A DNA stretch of 64,000 nucleotides, taken from contig NZ_CP115669.1 of the NCBI RefSeq assembly GCF_029203285.1, forward strand, positions 5,642,001 through 5,706,000, written 5' to 3'. Positions 15,258 through 25,076 of the stretch are shown in pieces. The position numbers and the translations under genes are program-made. A model generated the notes under the pieces. The model was given only the letters and a program-made list of their open reading frames with translations. It was not told the DNA's origin and ran no database searches. Numbering within the stretch: the stretch's first letter is position 1; each line of letters starts with the position of its first letter. This stretch comes from Pseudomonas sp. PSE14. Its GTDB lineage: Bacteria; Pseudomonadota; Gammaproteobacteria; Pseudomonadales; Pseudomonadaceae.

Positions 15258-16229
15258 TCATCCTTGAACTATGCGGTCCTTGCCGGTGCGCTTGGCCTGA
15301 TACAGCGCCGCATCGGCGCGACTGTAAAGTGCCGACAGGTTCTGATCGTCCGGTTGCAGCAAGGTCAGCCCCTGGCTGATGGTCACGCTGAAGACCTGCT
15401 CGGCTTCGTTGAAGCGCAGGCGCTGGACTTCCCGTTGCAGGCGCTCGCCGATCTGCCGCGCCATCGTCTCGTTACATCCAGGCAACAGCACGGCGAATTC
15501 CTCGCCACCGATGCGGCCGAACAGGTCGCCACGGCGCAATGCGCCCGCCCCACTCTGGGCAATCCGTTGCAACACCACGTCGCCCACCTGGTGGCCGTAG
15601 GCATCGTTGATCTTCTTGAAGTCGTCCACGTCCAGCAGCAGGAAGGCCAGGGGCGTGGAAGTCGCCTTGCAGTCGAGGAAGGCCTGCTCGGCGCTGTCGA
15701 AGAAGTAGCGGCGGTTGCTGCTCTGGGTCAGCACGTCGGTGGTGGCCAGGCGGTGTAGCTCGGTCTCCATGTGCTTCTTGTCGGTGATGTCCTCGGCGAT
15801 ACCGACGATCATCTGCGGCACGCCGGCGTCGTTGTGCTGGCTGACGAAGCACTTGTCGCTCAGCCAGCGCACCTGCCCGTCGGCTCGCAGGATGCGGTAC
15901 TCGCGCTGCTCGATGGCGCCGCGTTCGAGCACCTCCAGCAGGCTGCTCTGGGCGTAGTCCAGGTCATCGGGATAGATGCAGTTCTGCCATTCGCCGTAGT
16001 CCGCCAGCAACAGCGCCGCGGAACGGCCGAAGATGCGCTCGTAGGCCGGGCTGACATAGACCATGCGCTGGGCTTGCCAGTCGAAGGCCCAGAGGACTGA
16101 GTTGATACTGGCAAGCAGCACGCTGAAGAGCTGTTCGCGCTCCTTCAGCCGCTGTACCTCGGCGCGGCTGTGCAGCAACGCCAGCAGGGCTTCGTCCTGA
16201 TCCGCAGGCATCTTGTTCTGTTCATCCAT
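15258..16229 (-). CDS. PAS-GGDEF diguanylate cyclase
   Basis: A 323-residue soluble protein that probably makes c-di-GMP. Residues 30-155 form a PAS/PAC sensor (VLWAFDWQAQRMVYVSPAYERIFG, then REYRILRADGQVRWL). The GGDEF domain follows, with the catalytic GGEEF at 241-245 and an upstream RRGD (232-235) fitting the product-inhibition site RxxD. I chose the ATG at 16229 because GGGAGG lies nine bases upstream; an ATG at 16250 lacks a good site. The gene points the same way as the EPS operon but is separated from it by the long leader. An effect on EPS via c-di-GMP is plausible but inferred. Confidence 0.9.
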   Translation of the reverse strand: MDEQNKMPADQDEALLALLHSRAEVQRLKEREQLFSVLLASINSVLWAFDWQAQRMVYVSPAYERIFGRSAALLLADYGEWQNCIYPDDLDYAQSSLLEVLERGAIEQREYRILRADGQVRWLSDKCFVSQHNDAGVPQMIVGIAEDITDKKHMETELHRLATTDVLTQSSNRRYFFDSAEQAFLDCKATSTPLAFLLLDVDDFKKINDAYGHQVGDVVLQRIAQSGAGALRRGDLFGRIGGEEFAVLLPGCNETMARQIGERLQREVQRLRFNEAEQVFSVTISQGLTLLQPDDQNLSALYSRADAALYQAKRTGKDRIVQG

Positions 16230-16299
16230 GTATTGGCGCCTCCCGCTCATCGACCGGGGCTATGACCGCAAACTACGCCAGGCGGTTGCAAAATAAACG

Positions 16300-16325
16300 A
16301 AAAGCCCGCCGAACGGCGGGCTTTT
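16300..16325 (-). terminator. Rho-independent terminator after desA
   Basis: An 11-bp stem (AAAAGCCCGCC with GGCGGGCTTTT) with a GAAC loop, followed on the minus strand by CGTTTATTTTG. It lies between the desA stop and the start of the downstream GGDEF gene, and because of its A/T flanks could work in both directions. Confidence 0.85.
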
Positions 16326-16366
16326 CTTGCGACCGGCTTCACATCGTCCTAGGACGATGGAGTCGG

Positions 16367-17548
16367 CTACACGGCAGGGCGCAGCGAATAGGTCTTGAGC
16401 TGCTCGGCGAACTCCTTCAGCGACTGGATGCCACTGGCTTCCGCCTCCTGCACCCACTGCTTGATCGCGGCGAGCATGTCGTGGCCATTGGCGCTGGTCT
16501 TCACCCAGATCTGCTGCAGCGCCAGACGCTTCTCGTAGATCACCTGCAGGGACTGGCTCTGCGCCAGCAGGTCCTGGATGCGCGCGTGGTGGCGCTCTTC
16601 CAGCAGGCTGGTTTCCCGCGACAGCAGACGCTTGGCGCGGCGGAACAGGTGGCGTACCGACGCGTCGGCCTTGGCCAGTTCCTGCTTGACCAGCGGGCCG
16701 ATCACCAGCTTGCGGTACTGGGCCATGATCTGGAAGCGGTTGTTGAGGATGGCCATGGCGGTATCCATGTCCAGGCTGCCCTTGCCTTCGACGCGGTGGG
16801 CAATCGGCGCCACGCGGGCCACCTTGGCCAGGCGCAGGAAGCTGAAGACCTTGATCCAGGCCCAGCCCAGGTCGAATTCCCACCTCTTCACCGACAGCTT
16901 GGCCGAGTTCGGGTAGGTGTGGTGGTTGTTGTGCAGCTCTTCACCGCCGATCAAGATGCCCCAAGGCACCAGGTTGGTGGCAGCGTCGCGGCACTCGAAG
17001 TTGCGGTAGCCGACCGCATGGCCCAGGCCGTTGATCACCCCGGCGGCCCACACCGGAATCCACGCCATCTGCACGGCCCAGACGGTCAGGCCGAGGGCAC
17101 CGAACAGGGCGACGTCGATCAGGAACATCAGAACGATGCCGCCCAGCGGGTAGCGGCTGTAGACATTGCGCTCCAGCCAGTCGTCCGGGCAGTTCTTGCC
17201 GTAGATGCGCAGGGTGTCCTCGTTCTTCGCCTCTTCGCGATAGAGCTCGGCGCCACGCCGCAGGACGGTGCCCAGGCCCTTGAACACCGGGCTGTGCGGA
17301 TCGTCGGCGGTTTCGCACTTGGCGTGGTGCTTGCGGTGGATGGCGGTCCACTCGCGGGTGTTCATGCCCGTGGTCATCCACAGCCAGAAACGGAAGAAGT
17401 GTTGCAGCACGGGGTGCAGTTCGAGGGCGCGGTGCGCGGAATAGCGGTGTAAATAAACGGTGACACTGACGATGGTGATATGCGTCAGGACCAGGGTGAC
17501 CGCCACCAGTTGCCACGGCGACAGGTCAAGAAAACCGTTGTACCACAT
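16367..17548 (-). CDS. desA: Membrane delta-9 fatty acid desaturase
   Basis: A 393-residue integral membrane di-iron desaturase that introduces a double bond into acyl chains; the P. aeruginosa DesA acts on membrane phospholipids. The three histidine boxes are present: HRYSAHR, HRKHH and HNNHH, with hydrophobic helices between them. The C-terminal 120 residues are charged and helical. The start MWYNGFLDLSP matches the family; the frame stays open 17 codons upstream but without a ribosome site. It is divergent from the PAS-GGDEF-EAL gene, an order I recall from PAO1 (PA0286/PA0285), which supports DesA over DesB. Confidence 0.88.
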   Translation of the reverse strand: MWYNGFLDLSPWQLVAVTLVLTHITIVSVTVYLHRYSAHRALELHPVLQHFFRFWLWMTTGMNTREWTAIHRKHHAKCETADDPHSPVFKGLGTVLRRGAELYREEAKNEDTLRIYGKNCPDDWLERNVYSRYPLGGIVLMFLIDVALFGALGLTVWAVQMAWIPVWAAGVINGLGHAVGYRNFECRDAATNLVPWGILIGGEELHNNHHTYPNSAKLSVKRWEFDLGWAWIKVFSFLRLAKVARVAPIAHRVEGKGSLDMDTAMAILNNRFQIMAQYRKLVIGPLVKQELAKADASVRHLFRRAKRLLSRETSLLEERHHARIQDLLAQSQSLQVIYEKRLALQQIWVKTSANGHDMLAAIKQWVQEAEASGIQSLKEFAEQLKTYSLRPAV

Positions 17549-17715
17549 GGTCGACAATGAACCTCGGAAGTGGTGTGAAAGAGCGACTTTGTCGGACAAA
17601 GCCAGCTCGCATTATCACCAAGCGGGTGCGGAAAACCATCCGGTCTTTTAGATAAGAACGACCGTCGGCGGGCATCCTTTATACTGCCTGGCCAATATCT
17701 CCACCTTGCCGCCGC

Positions 17716-19989
17716 ATGAACCCTCGACTTAGCGCCCTTCGCATCAGCCTGCTGTACCTGGTGTTCGCCGCCCTCTGGATGGTGCTGGGTGACCATTGGT
17801 TACAAATGGTCTTCACCGAGCCGACCCAGCTCCTGCGTTGGATGATCGCCAAGAAGTACGTGTTCCTGGGTGTCAGCGCACTGCTGTTGTACCTGCTGCT
17901 GACCCGACACCTCTGCCGCCAGCAGACGACCGTGAGCGCCCTGGCCGACCGCGAGAATCGCCTGAGCCGCGCGCTGAACGTGGTCGAGGACGGGGTCTGG
18001 GACTGGGACCTGCGCACCCAGCGCGTCTATTACTCGCCAGGCTACGCCAACCTGATCGGCCTGCCCTGCGAGCGCCTGAGCGACGACTTCCTGCTCTGGG
18101 AAAACCGCCTGCACCCCGACGACCGCGACACAGCCCTCGCGGCCTACCAGGACCACATCGATGGGCTGAGCGAACAGCTCGACTGCGTCTATCGCATCCT
18201 CCACAGCGACGGCGGCTATCGCTGGATTCACGCCCGCGGCCGGGTCGAGCGCAGCGCCACGGGCGATGCGCTGCGCATGACAGGCATCAGTCGCGACGTC
18301 ACCCGCCAGCGCAGCAACGAGGAACACCTGCGCCAGGCCGCGGCGGTATTCGAGGCGACCCAGGAAGGCCTGCTGGTCACCGACAGCCGCGGCATCATCG
18401 TGCACACCAATCCGTCGTTCTCGCGCATCACCGGCTACACGGCCGAAGAGGTGCTCGGCGGCCAGCCGTCGCTGCTCAAGTCCGGCCGGCAGAACGCCGC
18501 CTTTTACCAGCACATGTGGGAAGCCCTGGTGCGCGACGGCGTGTGGAGCGGCGAAATCTGGAACCGCCGCAAGAGTGGCGAGGTGTACCCGCAGTGGCAG
18601 CACATCCGCGCGGTGCGCAACGACCAGGGCCAGCTGACCCACTACGTGGCGGTGTTTTCCGACCTGAGCAGCCTCAAGCGCTCGCAGCATGAGCTGGACT
18701 TCCTCGCCCACCACGACCCGCTCACCGGCCTGCCCAACCGCCTGCTGCTGCGCGAGCGCATCGAGCAGGCCCTGGCCCGCGCCGAGCGTGAACAGGGCGG
18801 CGGCGCCCTGCTGGTGATCGATCTCGACCACTTCAAGCACATCAACGACAGCCTCGGACACAGCACTGGCGACCAGTTGCTCAAGGCCATCGCCGAACGC
18901 ATGCAAGCCTGCCTCGACGAGCGCTGCTCCCTGGCGCGGCTGGGTGGCGACGAGTTCGCGGTGATCCTCGAAAGCCCGCAGCAACAGCACGCCAGCAGCC
19001 TCGCCCAGCGCCTGCTGGAAGCGATGAACGCGCCCTTCGCGGTCGACGGACAGACCATCTACATGTCCGTCAGCCTCGGCGTGAGCCTGTTCCCCGAGGA
19101 CGCACGCAACGTCGACCACCTGATGCAGCACGCCGACGCCGCGCTGTTCCAGGCCAAGGCGAGCGGCCGCAGCCTGTACGCCTTCTACACCCCGGAACTG
19201 ACCGCCCGCGCGCGCTCCCATGTGCAGGTGGAAGCCGCGCTGCGCCACGCGCTGGACCACGACGAACTACGCATCTACTTCCAGCCGGTGCACGACCTGG
19301 CCAGCGGGCGCATGGTCGGTGTCGAGTCGCTGGTGCGCTGGCAGCATCCGCAGCGCGGCCTGGTGCCGCCCAGCGAGTTCATTCCCGTGGCCGAGGAAAC
19401 CGGACTGATCACCGCGCTCGACGCCTGGATGCTCGACCAGGCCTGTCGGCAGATGCGCGCCTGGCTCGATGCCGGCATCACCCTGGACTTCATCGCAGTG
19501 AACGTCTCCAGCCGGCTCTTCGGGCGCGGCGGCCTCGAAGAACGCGTCGCCCTGGCGCTGGAACAGAGCGGCCTGGAACCCCACTACCTGGAACTGGAAG
19601 TCACCGAAAGCGCGGTGATGCAGAACTTCGACCAAGGCCTGGAGCTGCTCTGCCAGCTGCGCCTGCTGGGCGTGCACCTGGCCATCGACGACTTCGGCAC
19701 CGGTTATTCCTCGCTGATGCGCTTGAAGCGCATGCCGGTGCACAAGCTGAAGATCGACCAGGGCTTCGTCGCCGGTCTGCCCGACGACGCCGAGGATGCC
19801 GCCATCGCCTGCGCGGTGATCGCCCTGGGCCAGAGCATGGGTCTGCAGGTGGTCGCCGAAGGAATCGAACGCCCCGACCAGGCCGCTTTCCTCCTCACCC
19901 ACGCCTGCGACTTCGGCCAGGGCTACTGGTACGACAAGCCGCAGCCCGCGCAGGCCCTGCTGGCGAAACTGCCGCGCCAGACCAGCTAA
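17716..19989 (+). CDS. Membrane PAS-PAS-GGDEF-EAL c-di-GMP enzyme (PipA/PA0285-like)
   Basis: A 757-residue protein. Two TM helices (about 9-30 and 48-63) anchor it, followed by PAS domains at about 80-200 and 205-320. The GGDEF domain has an intact GGDEF at 410-414, and the EAL domain spans about 505-755. The EAL signature reads ESL (537-539), keeping the metal-binding Glu, and the downstream DDFGTGYSS (658-666) is intact, so phosphodiesterase activity is likely. No clear RxxD inhibitory site is seen. The order desA / this gene / oscA / sbp matches PAO1, where PA0285 is a known phosphodiesterase, but I rely on memory for that. It probably acts as a c-di-GMP hydrolase responding to a signal at the PAS domains. 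Confidence 0.88.
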   Translation: MNPRLSALRISLLYLVFAALWMVLGDHWLQMVFTEPTQLLRWMIAKKYVFLGVSALLLYLLLTRHLCRQQTTVSALADRENRLSRALNVVEDGVWDWDLRTQRVYYSPGYANLIGLPCERLSDDFLLWENRLHPDDRDTALAAYQDHIDGLSEQLDCVYRILHSDGGYRWIHARGRVERSATGDALRMTGISRDVTRQRSNEEHLRQAAAVFEATQEGLLVTDSRGIIVHTNPSFSRITGYTAEEVLGGQPSLLKSGRQNAAFYQHMWEALVRDGVWSGEIWNRRKSGEVYPQWQHIRAVRNDQGQLTHYVAVFSDLSSLKRSQHELDFLAHHDPLTGLPNRLLLRERIEQALARAEREQGGGALLVIDLDHFKHINDSLGHSTGDQLLKAIAERMQACLDERCSLARLGGDEFAVILESPQQQHASSLAQRLLEAMNAPFAVDGQTIYMSVSLGVSLFPEDARNVDHLMQHADAALFQAKASGRSLYAFYTPELTARARSHVQVEAALRHALDHDELRIYFQPVHDLASGRMVGVESLVRWQHPQRGLVPPSEFIPVAEETGLITALDAWMLDQACRQMRAWLDAGITLDFIAVNVSSRLFGRGGLEERVALALEQSGLEPHYLELEVTESAVMQNFDQGLELLCQLRLLGVHLAIDDFGTGYSSLMRLKRMPVHKLKIDQGFVAGLPDDAEDAAIACAVIALGQSMGLQVVAEGIERPDQAAFLLTHACDFGQGYWYDKPQPAQALLAKLPRQTS

Positions 19990-20019
19990 CTGGCGCTAAA
20001 AACTTTCTGATATATAAAA

Positions 20020-20044
20020 ATTCTTAAACAGTATTTTTAAGAAT
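20020..20044 (+). promoter_or_regulatory. AT-rich inverted repeat upstream of oscA
   Basis: Perfect 9-bp arms (ATTCTTAAA and TTTAAGAAT) with a 7-base spacer, in a strongly AT-rich 50-base patch 85 bases before oscA. A run of T does not follow, so it is more likely an operator or promoter element for the sulfate-starvation genes than a terminator. CysB is the expected regulator, but I cannot match a defined CysB consensus. Confidence 0.5.
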
Positions 20045-20128
20045 ATCCAGCTCCTGCCTAAGATGCGCTCACACCGCACGCGCCGCCAGTGAAACGGCCG
20101 GTGGTCAACTCACTAGGAGCAGATACCC

Positions 20129-20311
20129 ATGAGCGCAACCCTCCGTAGCCTGGACGGCCAGGACGAAGCCAACATCCTGCGCGAAGTGCAGAGCGCCCTG
20201 CGTGGCCTGCGTTTCGGCGCCGTCGAGATCACCGTGCACAACGGCCAGGTCGTGCAGATCGAGCGCAAGGAAAAATTCCGCCTGCAGCAGAGCCCCGGCA
20301 AGCAAGCCTGA
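20129..20311 (+). CDS. oscA: OscA, small DUF2292 protein of sulfur starvation
   Basis: A 60-residue protein (MSATLRSLDGQDEANILREV...). The central GLRFGAVEITVHNGQVVQIER is the DUF2292/YezD-type core, ending in a basic tail. In Pseudomonas the small gene next to sbp is oscA, named for a role in organosulfur use and in tolerance of chromate, which competes with sulfate uptake. AGGAGC precedes the ATG. It lies upstream of sbp on the same strand with 171 bases between, and is likely induced with it when sulfur is scarce. Its molecular function is unknown. Confidence 0.85.
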   Translation: MSATLRSLDGQDEANILREVQSALRGLRFGAVEITVHNGQVVQIERKEKFRLQQSPGKQA

Positions 20312-20482
20312 GCCTGAGGCGCGCCTCATAACGCGTGACATGACTGGACAACCGGAGCGTCGCCATGACCGCCCTACCCCACCGGTACTGCAGCAGCCAG
20401 CCGCGAATGCGCGGCTGATATAGCCCTCCGAAAGACCCTGCCAAACAAACACAAAGAACTGCATTTTTTTCAGGAGCTGCAC

Positions 20483-21481
20483 ATGTCCATCCGTCGTTTC
20501 GCCCTGGCCGCCCTCGCCAGCGCCCTCATTGCCGGCCCGGTTTCCGCCGCCACCCAACTGCTGAACGTTTCCTACGACCCAACCCGCGAGCTGTACCAGG
20601 CCTACAACGCCGCCTTCATCAAGCACTGGAAGGCCCAGGGCGGTGACGACCTGACCGTGCAGCAATCCCACGGTGGCTCGGGCAAGCAGGCCCGCGCCGT
20701 GATCGACGGCCTGAAGGCCGACGTGGTGACCCTGGCCCTGGCCGGCGACATCGACGAACTGAACAAGCTGGGCCAACTGCTGCCCGCCGACTGGCAGGCG
20801 CGCCTGCCGGATAACAGCACCCCCTACACCTCGACCATCGTGTTCCTGGTGCGCAAGGGCAACCCCAAGGGCATCAAGGACTGGGGCGACCTGACCAAGC
20901 AGGGCGTGGAAGTCATCACCCCGAACCCGAAAACCTCCGGCGGCGCCCGCTGGAACTTCCTGGCCGCCTGGGCCTGGGCGAAGAAAGAGTTCGGTAGCGA
21001 CGAGAAAGCCCAGGAATACGTGAAGAACCTGTACAAGCACGTCCCGGTTCTGGACACTGGCGCCCGCGGTTCGACCATCACCTTCGTCAACAACAACATC
21101 GGCGACGTGCTGCTGGCGTGGGAGAACGAAGCCTTCCTGGCCAAGAAGGAACAGGGCGGCGAGAACTTCGAGATCGTCGTACCGTCGGTTTCCATCCTGG
21201 CCGAGCCGCCGGTGGCCGTGGTCGACAAGACCGTCGACAAGAAGGGCACCCGCAAGGTCGCCGAGGAATACCTGAAGTACCTGTACAGCGAAGAAGGCCA
21301 GCGCATCGCCGCGCAGAACTTCTACCGTCCGCGTAACGCGAAGGTCGCTGCCGAGTTCGCCAACCAGTTCCCGAAACTCAACCTGGTGACCATCGACAAG
21401 GACTTCGGTGGCTGGAAGGTCGCGCAGCCCAAGTTCTTCAACGACGGCGGCATCTTCGACAAGATCTACCAGGCGCAGTGA
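20483..21481 (+). CDS. sbp: Periplasmic sulfate-binding protein
   Basis: A 332-residue protein with a signal peptide ([22 protein letters not shown], cut about residue 23). The mature part begins [22 protein letters not shown], the classic start of sulfate/thiosulfate-binding proteins. [16 protein letters not shown] and [18 protein letters not shown] contribute the sulfate-contact backbone. It delivers sulfate to CysTWA. A CAGGAG site precedes the ATG. Three hairpins follow the stop, before cysT, consistent with making more binding protein than permease. Confidence 0.95.
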   Translation: MSIRRFALAALASALIAGPVSAATQLLNVSYDPTRELYQAYNAAFIKHWKAQGGDDLTVQQSHGGSGKQARAVIDGLKADVVTLALAGDIDELNKLGQLLPADWQARLPDNSTPYTSTIVFLVRKGNPKGIKDWGDLTKQGVEVITPNPKTSGGARWNFLAAWAWAKKEFGSDEKAQEYVKNLYKHVPVLDTGARGSTITFVNNNIGDVLLAWENEAFLAKKEQGGENFEIVVPSVSILAEPPVAVVDKTVDKKGTRKVAEEYLKYLYSEEGQRIAAQNFYRPRNAKVAAEFANQFPKLNLVTIDKDFGGWKVAQPKFFNDGGIFDKIYQAQ

Positions 21482-21490
21482 TGCGCCACC

Positions 21491-21576
21491 CGCCCGGCCT
21501 CGCGCCGGGCGACCCGATCCGCGCGAGCCGGTGCACAGCTCGCGCGGAAGGAAAAACCCCCGCCCCATGGCGGGGG
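21491..21576 (+). terminator. Cluster of three hairpins between sbp and cysT (attenuator-like)
   Basis: Stems are at 21491-21511 (8 bp, CGCCCGGC), 21519-21547 (10 bp, CCGCGCGAGC) and 21557-21576 (8 bp, CCCCCGCC with GGCGGGGG, loop CCAT). The last is preceded by an A-run but followed only by CTCAACG, so termination should be partial. The arrangement fits protection of the abundant sbp mRNA and reduced read-through into the permease genes. Confidence 0.7.
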
Positions 21577-21605
21577 CTCAACGCGTTAGAGAGAAAGGAC
21601 AGCAA

Positions 21606-22424
21606 ATGTCACGACGCATCTCCCCGGTCATACCCGGCTTCGGGCTGACTCTGGGCTACACCCTGGTGTATCTCAGCCTGTTGGTGCTGATTCCGCTGGG
21701 GGCCATGTTCCTCAAGACGACCCAACTCTCCTGGGATCAGTTCTGGACCATCATCACCGCGCCGCGCGTCATCGCCGCGCTCAAGCTGAGCTTCGGCACC
21801 GCGCTGATCGCCGCCCTGATCAACGGCGTGATCGGCACCCTGCTGGCCTGGGTGCTGGTGCGCTACCGCTTCCCGGGGCGCAAGATCATCGACGCGATGA
21901 TCGACCTGCCCTTCGCCCTGCCCACCGCCGTGGCCGGTATCGCGCTGACGGCGCTGTACGCACCCAACGGCCTGGTCGGCCGCTTCGCCACCGAGATCGG
22001 CCTGAAGATCGCCTACACCCCGCTGGGCATCACCCTGGCGCTGACCTTCGTGGTCCTGCCCTTCGTCGTACGTACGGTACAGCCGGTGCTGGCGGACATT
22101 CCGCGTGAAGTCGAGGAAGCTGCCGCCTGCCTGGGCGCCAAGCCTTTGCAGGTATTCCGCCACGTGCTGCTGCCGGCACTGCTCCCCGCCTGGCTGACCG
22201 GTTTCGCCCTGGCCTTCGCCCGCGGCGTCGGCGAGTACGGCTCGGTGATCTTCATCGCCGGCAACATGCCGATGAAGACCGAAATCCTGCCGCTGCTGAT
22301 CATGGTCAAGCTGGACCAGTACGACTACACCGGCGCCACCGCCATCGGCGTGCTGATGCTGGTCGTCGCCTTCGTCCTGCTGCTGCTGATCAACCTGCTG
22401 CAACGCCGCATCGAAACGCCTTGA
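21606..22424 (+). CDS. cysT: Sulfate ABC transporter permease CysT
   Basis: A 272-residue inner-membrane permease with about six TM helices. The binding-protein-dependent transport motif [21 protein letters not shown] (about 175-195), with the EAA...G loop that docks onto the ATPase, is clear. The start [20 protein letters not shown] is typical and has AAGGA upstream; the longer open frame before it is not coding. It sits ten bases before cysW. Confidence 0.94.
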   Translation: MSRRISPVIPGFGLTLGYTLVYLSLLVLIPLGAMFLKTTQLSWDQFWTIITAPRVIAALKLSFGTALIAALINGVIGTLLAWVLVRYRFPGRKIIDAMIDLPFALPTAVAGIALTALYAPNGLVGRFATEIGLKIAYTPLGITLALTFVVLPFVVRTVQPVLADIPREVEEAAACLGAKPLQVFRHVLLPALLPAWLTGFALAFARGVGEYGSVIFIAGNMPMKTEILPLLIMVKLDQYDYTGATAIGVLMLVVAFVLLLLINLLQRRIETP

Positions 22425-22434
22425 GGAGCGCGCC

Positions 22435-23307
22435 ATGAGTACCGCAAGCCTTTCCGCCGCGGCCGCTGCCAATGCTGCTCGCCGGGGTAATGTCTGGGGC
22501 CGCCGCGCCCTGATCGCGCTGGCCTGGCTGGCCTTCGCGCTGTTCCTGCTGCTGCCGCTGTTCGTGGTGCTGAGCGAGGCGCTGAAGCAGGGTTTCGGCA
22601 CCTTCTTCGACGCCATCCTGGAACCCGACGCACTGTCCGCGCTGAAGCTGACGCTGATCGCCGTGGGCATCTCGGTGCCGCTGAACCTGGTGTTCGGCGT
22701 CGCCGCCGCTTGGTGCGTGACCAAGTTCGAGTTCCCCGGCAAGAGCATCCTGGTGACCCTGATCGACCTGCCGTTCTCGGTCTCGCCGGTAATCGCCGGC
22801 CTGATCTACGTGCTGCTGTTCGGTGCCCAGGGCTACTTCGGCCAGTGGCTGTCGGACCACGACATCCAGATCGTCTTCGCCGTGCCCGGCATCGTCCTGG
22901 CCACCATCTTCGTCACCTTCCCCTTCGTCGCCCGCGAACTGATCCCGCTGATGCAGGAACAGGGCACCCAGGAAGAGGAAGCCGCGCGCCTGCTAGGCGC
23001 CAATGGCTGGCAGATGTTCTGGCACGTGACCCTGCCGAACATCAAATGGGGCCTGATCTACGGCGTGGTGCTGTGCACCGCGCGGGCCATGGGCGAGTTC
23101 GGCGCCGTGTCGGTGGTCTCCGGGCACATCCGCGGCGTCACCAACACCCTGCCGCTGCACGTCGAAATCCTCTACAACGAGTACAACCACGTCGCCGCTT
23201 TCAGCGTCGCCACCCTGCTGCTGCTGATGGCCCTGGTCATCCTGCTGCTCAAGCAGTGGAGCGAATCGCGCCTGACCCGCGCCAAAGTCAAAGCTGACGA
23301 AGAGTGA
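22435..23307 (+). CDS. cysW: Sulfate ABC transporter permease CysW
   Basis: A 290-residue partner permease to CysT, with about six TM helices and the EAA loop [43 protein letters not shown] is a family signature. It is preceded by GAGGAGCGCGCC and ends ten bases before cysA, in one operon. Confidence 0.95.
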   Translation: MSTASLSAAAAANAARRGNVWGRRALIALAWLAFALFLLLPLFVVLSEALKQGFGTFFDAILEPDALSALKLTLIAVGISVPLNLVFGVAAAWCVTKFEFPGKSILVTLIDLPFSVSPVIAGLIYVLLFGAQGYFGQWLSDHDIQIVFAVPGIVLATIFVTFPFVARELIPLMQEQGTQEEEAARLLGANGWQMFWHVTLPNIKWGLIYGVVLCTARAMGEFGAVSVVSGHIRGVTNTLPLHVEILYNEYNHVAAFSVATLLLLMALVILLLKQWSESRLTRAKVKADEE

Positions 23308-23317
23308 GAGCCACACC

Positions 23318-24307
23318 ATGAGCATCGAGATCCGTAACGTCAGCAAGAACTTCAACGCCTTCAAGGCGCTGAACGACATCAACCTGGATATCCACAGCGG
23401 CGAACTGGTGGCCCTGCTCGGCCCGTCGGGCTGCGGCAAGACCACCTTGCTGCGCATCATCGCCGGCCTGGAAACCCCGGACGCCGGCAACATCGTGTTC
23501 CACGGCGAGGACGTCTCGCAGCACGACGTGCGCGATCGCAACGTCGGCTTCGTGTTCCAGCACTACGCGCTGTTCCGCCACATGACGGTGTTCGACAACG
23601 TCGCCTTCGGCCTGCGCATGAAGCCGAAGAAGGAACGCCCGAGCGAATCTCGCATCGCCGAGAAAGTCCACGAACTGCTGAACATGGTGCAGCTGGACTG
23701 GCTGGCCGACCGCTACCCGGAACAGCTCTCCGGCGGCCAGCGCCAGCGTATCGCCCTGGCCCGCGCCCTGGCGGTGGAGCCGAAGATTCTGCTGCTGGAC
23801 GAACCCTTCGGCGCCCTCGACGCCAAGGTGCGCAAGGAGCTGCGCCGCTGGCTGGCGCGCCTGCACGAGGAGATCAACCTGACCTCGGTGTTCGTCACCC
23901 ACGACCAGGAAGAAGCGATGGAAGTCGCCGACCGCATCGTGGTGATGAACAAAGGCGTGATCGAGCAGATCGGCTCGCCGGGCGAGGTCTACGAGAACCC
24001 GGCCAGCGATTTCGTCTACCACTTCCTCGGCGACTCCAACCGCCTGCACATCGGCGGTGACGAGCACGTGCTGTTCCGTCCGCACGAGATCTCGCTGTCA
24101 CGCTCCGAAGTGGCCGAGCACCGCGCCGCCGAAGTCCGCGACATCCGTCCGCTGGGTGCGATCACCCGGGTGACGCTGAAAGTGGAAGGCCAGGACGAGT
24201 TGATCGAGGCCGAAGTGGTGAAGGACCACGACAGCCTGACCGGCCTCGCCCGTGGCGAGACGCTGTACTTCAAGCCGAAGGCGTATCAGCCGGTGGCGAA
24301 TATCTGA
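23318..24307 (+). CDS. cysA: Sulfate ABC transporter ATP-binding protein
   Basis: A 329-residue ATPase. Walker A GPSGCGKT, the ABC signature [15 protein letters not shown], Walker [13 protein letters not shown] and the switch histidine in [15 protein letters not shown] are all intact. The C-terminal 90 residues form a TOBE-type regulatory domain ([14 protein letters not shown]). It energises sulfate/thiosulfate import with CysT, CysW and Sbp. It is the last gene of the operon; a REP pair follows after about 30 bases. Confidence 0.96.
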   Translation: MSIEIRNVSKNFNAFKALNDINLDIHSGELVALLGPSGCGKTTLLRIIAGLETPDAGNIVFHGEDVSQHDVRDRNVGFVFQHYALFRHMTVFDNVAFGLRMKPKKERPSESRIAEKVHELLNMVQLDWLADRYPEQLSGGQRQRIALARALAVEPKILLLDEPFGALDAKVRKELRRWLARLHEEINLTSVFVTHDQEEAMEVADRIVVMNKGVIEQIGSPGEVYENPASDFVYHFLGDSNRLHIGGDEHVLFRPHEISLSRSEVAEHRAAEVRDIRPLGAITRVTLKVEGQDELIEAEVVKDHDSLTGLARGETLYFKPKAYQPVANI

Positions 24308-24339
24308 TCGCGCCCCGTGCCGGGGCAATGGCGCTTTTC

Positions 24340-24407
24340 GTAGGAGCGAGCTTGCTCGCGAACCAGGCCCTGCAGCGGGTTTTGTTCGCGAGCAAGCTCG
24401 CTCCTAC
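24340..24407. repeat. REP-type inverted pair (cysA / tetR junction)
   Basis: A 23-base palindromic unit beginning GTAGGAGCGAGCTTGC (24340-24362) recurs exactly inverted at 24385-24407, 22 bases apart. This is the Pseudomonas REP/REPIN layout. The second copy contains the stop codon of the tetR gene. Two more exact copies lie at 26440-26462 and 26477-26499, and a shortened one at 42834-42855. Confidence 0.9.
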
Positions 24408-24985
24408 GCGGTTGAGTCCTGCGACTTCTCGTCCAGGTGACGCAACAGGAAATCCCGACTCGACTCGACGATCGCCTTCTGCACCTTCTCGCTCGCCGCC
24501 ATCCGCGCCAGCATGAGTGCGCCGACGCACTGCGCCAGCAGCGCCCAGGCATCTTCCTGCGAACCCAACACCTCGGCCCAGGCCTGCTGCAATTCCACCA
24601 ACGCATCCTCTGCGCTCTGTCGCACGGATACGTCGGCACGGGCGATCTCCGCCCCCAACGCCGGAATCGCACAACCGGCAGCCGCGTCCTGCACATGGGC
24701 GACATTCAGATAACGCTTGAGCCCACGCTCAAGACGGGCGCGATCCAGCACCTTGCCTTTCGCCGCAAGCCGCTCGACGCTCTGCTGCAACTCGCGCTCG
24801 ACGATGGCCGCGAACAGCTCGTCCTTGGAGCCGAAGTGGTTGTAGAACGCCCCGCCGGACAAGCCCACCGCCTTCATCAGCCCGTCCACGCCGGTGGTGG
24901 CGAAGCCGCCCTGCTTGGCAATCGCGCCGCTGCTGTCGATCAGGCGCTGGCGGGTTTCTTCCTTGTGGGTGGCTGAGTAGCGCAT
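24404..24985 (-). CDS. TetR-family repressor
   Basis: A 193-residue regulator. The N-terminal helix-turn-helix is clear: ATTGVDGLMKAVGLSGGAFY followed by NHFGSKDELF (about 27-57). The C-terminal ligand domain has CAIPALGAEIARAD, as in the AcrR-like subgroup that responds to reactive electrophiles or xenobiotics. It is divergent from an SDR gene with 91 bases between the starts, where two AACGnnCGTT palindromes lie. It therefore probably represses the SDR-isomerase operon and itself. The TAG stop lies inside a REP element, so the last residues may be set by that insertion. Confidence 0.9.
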   Translation of the reverse strand: MRYSATHKEETRQRLIDSSGAIAKQGGFATTGVDGLMKAVGLSGGAFYNHFGSKDELFAAIVERELQQSVERLAAKGKVLDRARLERGLKRYLNVAHVQDAAAGCAIPALGAEIARADVSVRQSAEDALVELQQAWAEVLGSQEDAWALLAQCVGALMLARMAASEKVQKAIVESSRDFLLRHLDEKSQDSTA

Positions 24986-25031
24986 CGGGCGACTCCGGAA
25001 AGCGTGTTGACGGTCCGCCGGAGAATAGCAT

Positions 25032-25056
25032 AACGTTCGTTTACCCAACGACCGTT
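25032..25056. promoter_or_regulatory. Twin palindromes, candidate TetR operators
   Basis: AACGTTCGTT (25032-25041) and AACGACCGTT (25047-25056) share the form AACG-nn-CGTT, with centres 15 bases apart. They sit between the divergent tetR and SDR genes, just upstream of the SDR ribosome site, where a repressor would block both promoters. Confidence 0.65.
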
Positions 25057-25076
25057 TACCAAAGAGGAAAACGAGG

